Assembly (NCBI RefSeq): GCF_902806315.1
Contig: NZ_CADCWD010000070.1
Coordinates: 1-47,711, forward strand
Direction of reading: 5' to 3'
From: an uncultured Sphingosinicella sp.
Lineage (GTDB): Bacteria; Pseudomonadota; Alphaproteobacteria; Sphingomonadales; Sphingomonadaceae
Length of the DNA: 47,711 bases
Each line of letters opens with the position of its first letter. Positions within the stretch are counted from its first letter, which is position 1. This document shows positions 14,559 to 21,275 of the stretch, piece by piece. The position numbers were made by a program, and so were the translations under genes. The notes below the pieces were generated by a model, which was not told where the DNA came from, made no database searches, and worked only from the letters and a program-made list of their open reading frames with translations.

Positions 14559-15310
14559 AGCTTCAAAGCTCCGGCGATGCGGCGCATCGCAGCCCGCGGG
14601 ATCAGGCGGTTCGACTGGGCGCTGATCTTGTTGGCAAGGCCGGGAATCACCACCGCCTGATTGCGATCCAGGCCGCGCAGGCCCGCGCGCACCACCGGCT
14701 CAACAGCCCCGATGAAGAGACGGAGCGCCGGTTTCTTGAAACCCGCGATCGGCCCGAACTCGGTGTCGGTAGGCCCGGGGCAGAGCGCGGTCACCTTGAT
14801 GCCGCTCCCTTTCATCTCCTGATGCAGCGCTTCGGTGAAGGAGAGGACGAACGCCTTCGATGCGAAGTAGATGGCGATCCGCGGCCCCGCCTGGAAAGCG
14901 CCTGTCGAGGCGACGTTGAGGATCGCGCCCCGCCCCCGCTCGCGCATGGCCGGCAGAACGGCGTGGGTGAGTTCCACCAGCGCGCGGACGTTGAGGTCCA
15001 CAAGGCCGAGCTGGCGACCGATCGACAGGTCCGCGAAGGGGCCGGTGACGCCGGCCCCGGCATTGTTGATGAGCGTCCCGACCGTGAGGCCGCGGGCGGC
15101 AAGATCAGCCATCAGCCTTTGGACGGCGCCCGGCTCGGCAAGGTCAGTGACGAAGATTTCCGTGTTGCCGCCAAGTTCCGTGGCGAGCGCCTCCAGCCGG
15201 TCCCGCCGCCGTGCGACCAGAGCAAGGACATCGCCGCGCCGGGCGCACGCGCAAGCGAACTCCGCCCCAAGACCGCTCGATGCGCCCGTCACCAGGGTGA
15301 CGACGCGCAT
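14555..15310 (-). CDS. Short-chain dehydrogenase/reductase
   Basis: The 251-residue protein is a classical SDR. It has the Rossmann motif TGASSGLG at 8-15, the basic residues RRRDR expected for NADP binding after the second strand, NNAG, catalytic Ser in NVASTGAF, and YFASK as the Tyr-x3-Lys motif. The loop CPGPTDTEF is typical of the family. Substrate cannot be assigned. The start is 2 bp downstream of the cyclophilin stop codon on the same strand, so the two genes form an operon. Confidence 0.9.
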   Translation of the reverse strand: MRVVTLVTGASSGLGAEFACACARRGDVLALVARRRDRLEALATELGGNTEIFVTDLAEPGAVQRLMADLAARGLTVGTLINNAGAGVTGPFADLSIGRQLGLVDLNVRALVELTHAVLPAMRERGRGAILNVASTGAFQAGPRIAIYFASKAFVLSFTEALHQEMKGSGIKVTALCPGPTDTEFGPIAGFKKPALRLFIGAVEPVVRAGLRGLDRNQAVVIPGLANKISAQSNRLIPRAAMRRIAGALKL

Positions 15311-15312
15311 GC

Positions 15313-15774
15313 TCAGGCGCGCAGCGACGCCTTGACGATCTTGCCGGGAGTGCGCGGGGGCTCGCCCTTAGGGAGCGCGTCGACATGCTCCATGCCTTCC
15401 ACGACTTCGCCCCAAACGGTGTACTGACCGTCGAGGAAGCGGGCATCGTCCAGGCAGATGAAGAACTGGCTGTTGGCGCTGTTCGGGTTCTGCGAGCGCG
15501 CCATGGAAGCGACGCCGCGGACGTGCGGCTCGCGGCTGAATTCGGCCTTGAGGTCGGGCTGCTTGGAGCCGCCCATGCCGGTGCCGGTGGGATCTCCACC
15601 CTGCGCCATGAAGCCGTCGATCACGCGGTGGAAGACCACGCCGTCGTAGAAGCCCTCGTCAGCGAGCTGCTTGATGCGCTCGACATGGCCCGGCGCGAGG
15701 TCGGGCCGCAGACGAATGACGACGTCGCCGCCGCTGTCGAGATTGAGCACGAGCGTGTTGAGTTCGTCCGCCAT
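15313..15774 (-). CDS. Cyclophilin-type peptidyl-prolyl cis-trans isomerase
   Basis: The 153-residue protein has no signal peptide and is a cytoplasmic cyclophilin of the PpiB type. The conserved segments YDGVVFHRVIDGFMAQGGDPTGTG (catalytic Arg in FHR), SMARSQNPNSANSQFFICL and LDGQYTVWGEVVEGME are complete. It catalyses proline isomerisation during protein folding. The downstream SDR gene starts almost at once. It is divergent from mgtE across a 119-bp gap that contains an 8-bp inverted repeat. Confidence 0.93.
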   Translation of the reverse strand: MADELNTLVLNLDSGGDVVIRLRPDLAPGHVERIKQLADEGFYDGVVFHRVIDGFMAQGGDPTGTGMGGSKQPDLKAEFSREPHVRGVASMARSQNPNSANSQFFICLDDARFLDGQYTVWGEVVEGMEHVDALPKGEPPRTPGKIVKASLRA

Positions 15775-15893
15775 TTGGGTCTCCTGATGCTGTTTGGCGA
15801 GCGACTTAGGACGGGCGGCTAGAATTGTCGACAGGCGCGGTAGGCCGTCCTAGGAAGCGCCGAACGCGCGCAAAACCAGGCGGAGAGGGGGCG

Positions 15894-17315
15894 ATGAGCG
15901 ACAGCAATCTCGAAGCGCCCCAAGCCCTTGCCCCCGCCGCGCACCCCGAAGAGCGGATGGACGAAGACGACCGGCTGAAGCCCGAATTCGTCCGTTCGGT
16001 GCTGGACCGCGTCGAGGCGGGCGACCGCGAGGGCGCGCGCGAACTGGTCGAGCCGCTCCACCCCGCCGACAAGGCGGACCTGTTCGAGGTCGTGAACAGC
16101 GACGAGCGGCGCGCGCTCGCCTCGGCCGTTGCCGACCTTCTCGACGGCGATGTGTTCGCCGAGATGAACGACTGGGTGCGCGACGAGCTGATCGACGCGC
16201 TCGAGCCGCACGAAGTCGCCGTCATCGCGGGCGACATGGAAACGGACGACGCGGTCGCGATCATCGAGGACATGGAGGAGAGCGAGCAGCGCGCCGTCCT
16301 CCGCGCGCTCGACCCCGACGACCGGGCAGCGATCGAGGAAGCGCTCTCCTTCCCGGAGGAATCCGCCGGCCGCCTGATGCAGCGCGACCTGATCGCGGTG
16401 CCCGAGCATTGGACCGTCGGGCAAGTGATCGATTACCTGCGCGCCGGCGAGGATCTCACGACGGATTTCTGGGAGATTTACGTGGTGGATCAGCGCCACC
16501 ACCCGGTCGGCACGGTGATGCTGAGCTGGATCCTGCGCACGCCGCGCAACTTCGCCGTGGCCGACCTGATGCAGCGGGAGCAGACCTTGATCCCGGTCGA
16601 CATGGACCAGGAGGAAGTCGCGCTTCGCTTCCAAAAATATGCGCTGATCTCGGCCGCCGTCGTCGACCAGGCGGGCCGGCTCGTCGGCATGATCACCGTC
16701 GACGACATCGTCCACATCATTCAGGAGGAGGCCAGCGAGGACGTGCTGCTGCTCTCGGGCGCGGGCGACGAGGGCGATATCAACCAGCCGATCCGCGACA
16801 GCTATCGCGCGCGGGTGCGTTGGTTGGTGGCCAATTTGTTCACGGCGCTCGTCGCCTCCACCATCATCGCCCTGTTCGGCGCCGCGATCGAGCAGATGGT
16901 CGCGCTTGCCGTGCTGATGCCGATCGTCGCTTCCATCGGCGGCAATGCCGGCACGCAGACGATGGCGGTGGCCGTCCGTGCGCTCGCGATGAACCAGCTC
17001 ACCCGCTCGAACACATGGCGCACCATCTCACGCGAGATCCGTCTCGCGCTCCTGAACGGGCTCACGATCGCGATCCTCATCGGCGTCGGCGCCGGGCTCG
17101 TCTTCTGGAACCCGCAGCTCGGCATGGTGATCGCTGCGGCGATGCTGATCAACATCGCCGTCGCGGGTCTCGCCGGAGTGCTCGTCCCTGTCATCCTCGA
17201 ACGGCTCGATCAGGACCCCGCGGTCGCCTCGTCGGTCTTCGTGACGATGATCACCGACTCGATGGGCTTCTTCGCCTTTCTCGGCCTCGCCGTCGCGTCC
17301 GGCCTCGCGGGCTAA
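15894..17315 (+). CDS. mgtE: Magnesium transporter MgtE
   Basis: The 473-residue protein has the three MgtE parts in order: an acidic N-terminal superhelical domain (about 25-135, HPADKADLFEVVNSDERRAL), a tandem CBS pair (about 140-265, ESAGRLMQRDLIAV and VGMITVDDIVHIIQEEA), and five transmembrane helices with the selectivity motif LMPIVASIGGNAGTQT. It is a Mg2+-gated Mg2+ channel; the acidic N and CBS domains close it at high Mg2+. I chose the ATG at 15894 with GGAGAGGGG just upstream. I see no M-box-like leader. A DUF1489 gene follows on the same strand. Confidence 0.95.
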   Translation: MSDSNLEAPQALAPAAHPEERMDEDDRLKPEFVRSVLDRVEAGDREGARELVEPLHPADKADLFEVVNSDERRALASAVADLLDGDVFAEMNDWVRDELIDALEPHEVAVIAGDMETDDAVAIIEDMEESEQRAVLRALDPDDRAAIEEALSFPEESAGRLMQRDLIAVPEHWTVGQVIDYLRAGEDLTTDFWEIYVVDQRHHPVGTVMLSWILRTPRNFAVADLMQREQTLIPVDMDQEEVALRFQKYALISAAVVDQAGRLVGMITVDDIVHIIQEEASEDVLLLSGAGDEGDINQPIRDSYRARVRWLVANLFTALVASTIIALFGAAIEQMVALAVLMPIVASIGGNAGTQTMAVAVRALAMNQLTRSNTWRTISREIRLALLNGLTIAILIGVGAGLVFWNPQLGMVIAAAMLINIAVAGLAGVLVPVILERLDQDPAVASSVFVTMITDSMGFFAFLGLAVASGLAG

Positions 17316-17357
17316 GTTGTTGATCTCCCGAAGAGAGTGCGGCAGATGGCCTGAGCC

Positions 17358-17762
17358 ATGGGGTTCCTCAACATCAGCAAGGTAGCCGTCGGCTGTGCCA
17401 GTTTCGATGCTCTGAGGAAACGGCAGGAGGCGCGGCTGAGCGGCGGCGTCGTTCCGATCGTTACGCGCTTCAAGCCCAAGCGGGCGGACGAGCTCATTGG
17501 CGGGTCCATCTACTGGATCGTCAAGCACCGGATCACGGCCCGCAACCGGATCGTCGGTTTCGCCGAAGGCGAGGACCGGCGGACGGTCATCCACCTCGAT
17601 CCGATACTCGTGGCCGTGAAAGCCGCACCCAAGCGGGCACATCAGGGCTGGCGCTATCTGGCGCCCACCGATGCCCCGGCGGATTTCGATGGAACGGATG
17701 AGGGCATTTCGTTCCTGCCGCCCGGCCTGGCAGTCAAACTTGCGGCGCTGGCGCTGATCTGA
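17358..17762 (+). CDS. DUF1489 family protein
   Basis: The 134-residue soluble protein matches the alphaproteobacterial DUF1489 family by its opening (MGFLNISKVAVGCASFDALRKRQ), the segment VTRFKPKRADELIGGSIYWIVKHRI, the acidic loop DLDP-like IHLDPILVAVKAAPKRAHQGWRYL and the C-terminal AP(A/D)DF...LPPGLAVKLAALALI. No function is known for the family. There is no signal peptide or membrane segment. It follows mgtE by 42 bp and may be cotranscribed; its end is 3 bp from the convergent GIN-domain gene. Confidence 0.8.
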   Translation: MGFLNISKVAVGCASFDALRKRQEARLSGGVVPIVTRFKPKRADELIGGSIYWIVKHRITARNRIVGFAEGEDRRTVIHLDPILVAVKAAPKRAHQGWRYLAPTDAPADFDGTDEGISFLPPGLAVKLAALALI

Positions 17763-17765
17763 GGC

Positions 17766-18470
17766 CTATTTGCCGCAGCTGATGCTACCGGCACCTCTGT
17801 GATCCACCGTGCAAGCTGGCGTTCCTGCGATGGCCACATCGCCGGCGCCGGTCGCCGTCAGCTTCACGGCGCGCTTGACGCCGAGACCGATCGCGCCCGA
17901 CGTGTCGGCGGCGATTTCCGCATCCTCGGCGGTCAATTGGCTGCCATCGAGCTCGCCCGCGCCGGTGACGGTCGCGCGGAGGCTCTTCACCTTGCCGGCG
18001 ACAATGAGCTTGCCCGCACCGAGCAGGCCGAGCGTCAACATGTCGGCTTCGACGTTGGCGATCCCGATCCGGCCGCTGCCGGAAATCGCAGCATCGAACT
18101 TCATTGCGCGCGCCTTGTCGACGCTGAGGCTGCCCGAACCGATCACGGTGGCGCCGCGTAGTTCGTGCGTGGTCACGGCGAGCTTGACCGCGCCCGTGCT
18201 CTTGCCCGGATAACCGCCCCAGGCGGAGCGGTTCGGCCGGATTTTCAGCGTGCGGTTCTGAACTTCGATCGAGACCCGCTCGAGTGCCTGAGTGTCGCCG
18301 GTGGCAAGGGCCGAGACGCCCTTGCCGGTAACCAGCGTCACCTGGAAAGGGCCTTCGACATGGATGCGGTCGAAGTCAGTGATCGTGTAGCGCCGCTCGG
18401 CCGCCGAAGCGGGGTGGCCAAGCAAAGCGATGAAAGCGAGGGGCATGATCCTGGTCATGAGCAGGACCAT
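17766..18470 (-). CDS. Exported GIN-domain (DUF2807) protein
   Basis: The 234-residue protein has a signal peptide (about residues 5-23, ending HPASAAE) and a GIN/DUF2807 beta-helix-like domain: YTITDFDRIHVEGPFQVTLVTG, then repeats with GSGSL, GSGRI, GAGKL, GAGEL, GAGDV and GAGSI turns. A pair of cysteines near the C-terminus (ACTVDH and SCGK) may form a disulfide. Function of the family is unknown, probably envelope-related. ATG at 18470 or 18458 could be the start; neither has a strong ribosome binding site. It follows a paralogous lipoprotein gene 48 bp upstream on the same strand. Confidence 0.85.
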   Translation of the reverse strand: MVLLMTRIMPLAFIALLGHPASAAERRYTITDFDRIHVEGPFQVTLVTGKGVSALATGDTQALERVSIEVQNRTLKIRPNRSAWGGYPGKSTGAVKLAVTTHELRGATVIGSGSLSVDKARAMKFDAAISGSGRIGIANVEADMLTLGLLGAGKLIVAGKVKSLRATVTGAGELDGSQLTAEDAEIAADTSGAIGLGVKRAVKLTATGAGDVAIAGTPACTVDHRGAGSISCGK

Positions 18471-18518
18471 GCGCCGCGATTCGTTAAACCGGAGCTAACC
18501 ACGCTCCATCCCGAGGCC

Positions 18519-19259
18519 CTAGGCGGTGCAACGCACTCCGCCCGAGCCGCGCTTGCTGACGTTGCACTTGGCCGAGCCGCTCACCTCGACATCGCCCGAT
18601 CCGACGATCGAAATGTTCGCGGTCTCGCTGGCATGGATGCGGATGTTGCCCGATCCAGCGACCGAGGCCGATGCGGTCCGCACCTGCACGCCGCCCGTGT
18701 CGATGTCCCCGGACCCCGCGATCGAGACGGACGAATTCTGGGCGGTGCCCACGGCCTTTATGTTGCCCGACCCGGCGACCGAAAACTTCGTTTCCGCAAC
18801 CAGGATCTGCCCGATGTCGAGGTCCCCGGACCCGGCGACGGAGGCTTGGAACCGATCCCCCTGCACGCGGTCGACGCGCATGTCGCCGGAACCTGCGACC
18901 GCTGCGGAGCGGATTGCCGGCAGCGTGACATAAACCGTCGTCTTCGGCCGATTGCCGCCCCAGCCGATGTTCCAGTTCGAGCCCCGCTTGTTGCCAATCT
19001 TGAGCGTGCCGTCCTCGACCTCAATCTCCAGCCGGTCGAGCGCTTCTGCTACGCCTTCCGCGCGCACCGAATGGGCGCCGCCGACCGTAACGATCACGTC
19101 CTGCGAGCCCCCGCTTCCAACGGCGTCGAAGCCGCTCAACTGGTAGCTGCGCTGAGTGACAGGCCCGCCGTCGCCCCCTCCGCTGCTCTCCTGGGCATTG
19201 GCGCCCATGTTGCAGGCGGCAAGCGCCAGGGTGGACATCAGGATCGCAGCCAATCGCAT
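18519..19259 (-). CDS. GIN-domain (DUF2807) lipoprotein
   Basis: The 246-residue protein starts at ATG 19259, behind a strong GGAGG site. It has a lipoprotein signal (MRLAAILMSTLALAAC) with the lipidated cysteine at residue 16. The domain opens with YQLSGFDAVGSGGSQDVIVTVG and continues as a regular series of AGSGD or AGSGN turns about 18-20 residues apart, a right-handed beta-helix pattern. Two C-terminal cysteines (KCNV and VRC) match those of the downstream paralogue. The two genes look like a tandem duplication with different membrane attachment: one anchored, one soluble. Confidence 0.88.
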   Translation of the reverse strand: MRLAAILMSTLALAACNMGANAQESSGGGDGGPVTQRSYQLSGFDAVGSGGSQDVIVTVGGAHSVRAEGVAEALDRLEIEVEDGTLKIGNKRGSNWNIGWGGNRPKTTVYVTLPAIRSAAVAGSGDMRVDRVQGDRFQASVAGSGDLDIGQILVAETKFSVAGSGNIKAVGTAQNSSVSIAGSGDIDTGGVQVRTASASVAGSGNIRIHASETANISIVGSGDVEVSGSAKCNVSKRGSGGVRCTA

Positions 19260-19318
19260 CACGGACCTCCTCGCTGTGTTAGGTGAACAATACAGGCGCG
19301 GGGGCAGCCGCGCAATAT

Positions 19319-19346
19319 GAAAAAGGCGGCCCATCGCGGGACCGCC
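19319..19346 (-). terminator. Intrinsic terminator after carD
   Basis: On the minus strand GGCGG-T-CCC pairs with GGG-CCGCC around a GCGAT loop and is followed by TTTTT. It lies 27 bp after the carD stop and separates carD from the downstream GIN-lipoprotein gene. Confidence 0.8.
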
Positions 19347-19372
19347 CTCTTCGTGTTCAGCTGGGGAGAAGC

Positions 19373-19909
19373 TTACTTCTCGACCACCTTGTCCTTGTTG
19401 TAGATCGCCGCAGCCTTGTTGAGGATCTCCAGGATCTTCACCAGCGCCGCCGGCTCATCCACCTCTTCCATCGCCGCCAGCTCGCGGGCGAGACGGCTGG
19501 AAGCCGCCTCGAAAATCTGCCGCTCGGAATAGCTCTGCTCCGGCTGATCGTCGGCACGGAACAGGTCGCGAGTCACTTCGGCGATCGAGATGAGATCGCC
19601 CGAATTGATCTTCGCTTCATATTCCTGGGCCCGGCGCGACCACATCGTGCGCTTCACCTTGGGCTTGCCCTTCAGCGTCTCAAGCGCATCGCGCAGCGTC
19701 TTGTCCGACGAAAGCTTGCGCATGCCGACGCTTTCGGCCTTGTTGGTGGGAACCCGGAGCGTCATGCGCTCCTTTTCGAACCGCAGAACGTAAAGTTCGA
19801 GCTGCATGCCCGCAATGTCGGTGCTCTGGAGCTCGATGACACGGCCAACGCCGTGCTTGGGATAAACTACGTAGTCGCCAACGTCGAAGCTCAACGCCTT
19901 CGCTGCCAT
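19373..19909 (-). CDS. carD: CarD family transcription factor
   Basis: The 178-residue protein has the RNA-polymerase-interacting Tudor-like domain at the N-terminus (FDVGDYVVYPKHGVGRVIEL, then LYVLRFEKERMTLRVPTNKAESVGMRKL) and a helical DNA-binding C-terminus (RTMWSRRAQEYEAKINSGDL). CarD proteins bind the RNA polymerase beta subunit and stabilise open complexes, especially at rRNA and other growth-related promoters. It is monocistronic: a terminator follows and 203 bp without a gene precede it. Linked regulators of the same process, rpoZ and rsh, lie elsewhere in the window. Confidence 0.95.
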   Translation of the reverse strand: MAAKALSFDVGDYVVYPKHGVGRVIELQSTDIAGMQLELYVLRFEKERMTLRVPTNKAESVGMRKLSSDKTLRDALETLKGKPKVKRTMWSRRAQEYEAKINSGDLISIAEVTRDLFRADDQPEQSYSERQIFEAASSRLARELAAMEEVDEPAALVKILEILNKAAAIYNKDKVVEK

Positions 19910-20112
19910 TTATTCGCCTTCCCGTGGAAATAGATCGCCAATCGCGCCAAACCGCACCCGCCCCATCAGATGCATTCAGTGATTCGATTTTTGCGGCGAT
20001 TCTCGTCTGATCACCTACGCAGATGCGATACACATCCGCTTCGATGACAATTTTATAACAGAAATTAGGACGGAAAGCTAGCTTTTCCGCCAAAGTCGCT
20101 GCCAAAAAAGAA

Positions 20113-20529
20113 CTAAGCGGGGGTTCCGGCACGGTGCCGGCGCGCGTCGATGCTCCATGGCCCGGGACCGGCGAACACGAAATAAAGGAATATGAAGCAG
20201 TAGAGGATAGCCGCATCGCCGCCATTGTTCACCGGGAAGGCGTTCTGCGGCGCATGGGCCATCCAGTAAGCGACGGCCATCGTGCCCGAGGCGAGGAAGG
20301 CCGCGGGCCGCGTGAACAGCCCGATCGCGATCAGGAAGCCGCAGACCAGTTCGATCACGCCCGCAAACGCGCCGGGATTGTTGAGCGCGAGCCCGGAGCC
20401 GGCATATTCACCCACCGGGAACGAGAGGAACTTCTGCGTTCCGTGCGCCATGAAGATGAGGCCGGTGACGATCCGGACGATGCTGAGCACTCGCGGCGCC
20501 CAATCCCGTAGCTGCGCGTCCAAAGCCAT
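20113..20529 (-). CDS. DoxX family membrane protein
   Basis: The 138-residue protein has four hydrophobic segments and the DoxX opening RIVTGLIFMAHGTQKFLSFP, followed by ELVCGFLIAIGLFTRPAAFLASGTMAVAYW and a C-terminal helix. DoxX proteins are four-helix inner-membrane proteins linked in some species to thiosulfate or quinone redox chemistry; the role here is unknown. I chose the ATG at 20529 behind GGGGGAGG; an upstream ATG at 20586 adds an unlikely N-terminus. It lies downstream of fdxA on the same strand with a 89-bp gap. Confidence 0.85.
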   Translation of the reverse strand: MALDAQLRDWAPRVLSIVRIVTGLIFMAHGTQKFLSFPVGEYAGSGLALNNPGAFAGVIELVCGFLIAIGLFTRPAAFLASGTMAVAYWMAHAPQNAFPVNNGGDAAILYCFIFLYFVFAGPGPWSIDARRHRAGTPA

Positions 20530-20618
20530 GTTTTCCTCCCCCTGACCGTCAGGTGGCGGAGAATAGCAGAGGCCGGCCGGGCTCAAAAGCCCGATCGTTG
20601 CAGCGCCGGTATGAGGAG

Positions 20619-20957
20619 CTAGTCGCCCTGGCCGGGTTCGGCGGAGAAGTATTTGTCGAACTTGCCTTCCTCGCCCTTATGCTCGTCCGCATCTTCGGGG
20701 GAGGGGCGCTTGCGCGTGAGGTTGGGCCATTCCGCGGAATAAGTGGCGTTGATTTCGAGCCACTTCTCCAGACCCGCCTCCGTGTCGGGCAGAATCGCCT
20801 CGGCCGGGCATTCAGGCTCGCACACGCCGCAATCGATGCACTCGCTGGGATTGATCACCAGCATGTTATCGCCCTCGTAGAAGCAGTCCACCGGGCAGAC
20901 CTCCACGCAGTCCATATATTTGCAGCGGATGCAGGCTTCGGTGACGACGTAGGTCAT
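20619..20957 (-). CDS. fdxA: Ferredoxin FdxA (7Fe type)
   Basis: The 112-residue protein has nine cysteines in the N-terminal 50 residues (C9, C12, C17, C21, C25, C40, C43, C46, C50), matching the [3Fe-4S][4Fe-4S] seven-iron ferredoxins of the Azotobacter FdI type. [29 protein letters not shown] is diagnostic. It is a small soluble electron carrier; partners are not evident from neighbours. It follows the S4-domain gene by 24 bp on the same strand, so helicase, S4 protein and ferredoxin probably form one transcript, an order I associate with sphingomonads. Confidence 0.95.
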   Translation of the reverse strand: MTYVVTEACIRCKYMDCVEVCPVDCFYEGDNMLVINPSECIDCGVCEPECPAEAILPDTEAGLEKWLEINATYSAEWPNLTRKRPSPEDADEHKGEEGKFDKYFSAEPGQGD

Positions 20958-20981
20958 GGGCTTCTCCTGAAGCCTCTGGCC

Positions 20982-21275
20982 CTAGTCTTGGCTCCCTCCG
21001 CTCGTCAACGGGGTGTCGGGAAGCTCGCTGTAGAGCGCCCGTGCCTCGGCCGGAGGCCCGCGGCGGGCGGGGATCGCCTCGATCCGGATCACTCGCACCC
21101 GGCCGTGAACCGCAAAGCTCAGCACATCCCCGATCTTCACGGGTGCATGCGAGCGAGCGATCACGCGACCCGAGAGGCGGATGCGCCCGTCCTCGGCGAG
21201 TTGCTGGGCAAGCCCGCGGGTCTTCACGATCCGCGCGAACCAGAGGAACTTGTCGAGCCGAAGGCTCTCAGCCAC
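20982..21275 (-). CDS. S4-domain RNA-binding protein (Hsp15-like)
   Basis: The 97-residue protein carries an S4 domain at its N-terminus (LRLDKFLWFARIVKTRGLAQQLAEDGRIRLSGRVIARSHAPVKIGDVLSF). The family includes Hsp15, which binds stalled 50S subunits carrying peptidyl-tRNA. The start is GTG 21275, which lies inside the end of the helicase gene: GTGGCTGA contains both the start and the helicase stop (8-nt overlap), so translation is probably coupled. The larger open frame upstream is antisense or out-of-frame helicase sequence. Confidence 0.85.
   Translation of the reverse strand: MAESLRLDKFLWFARIVKTRGLAQQLAEDGRIRLSGRVIARSHAPVKIGDVLSFAVHGRVRVIRIEAIPARRGPPAEARALYSELPDTPLTSGGSQD

Noticed and set aside
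18540-19100. Regularly spaced similar blocks in the GIN lipoprotein gene, possible DNA repeat array
   Set aside because: The similarity follows the repeated AGSGD/AGSGN protein turns; DNA copies vary and spacing is that of beta-helix coils, not of a CRISPR or tandem repeat.
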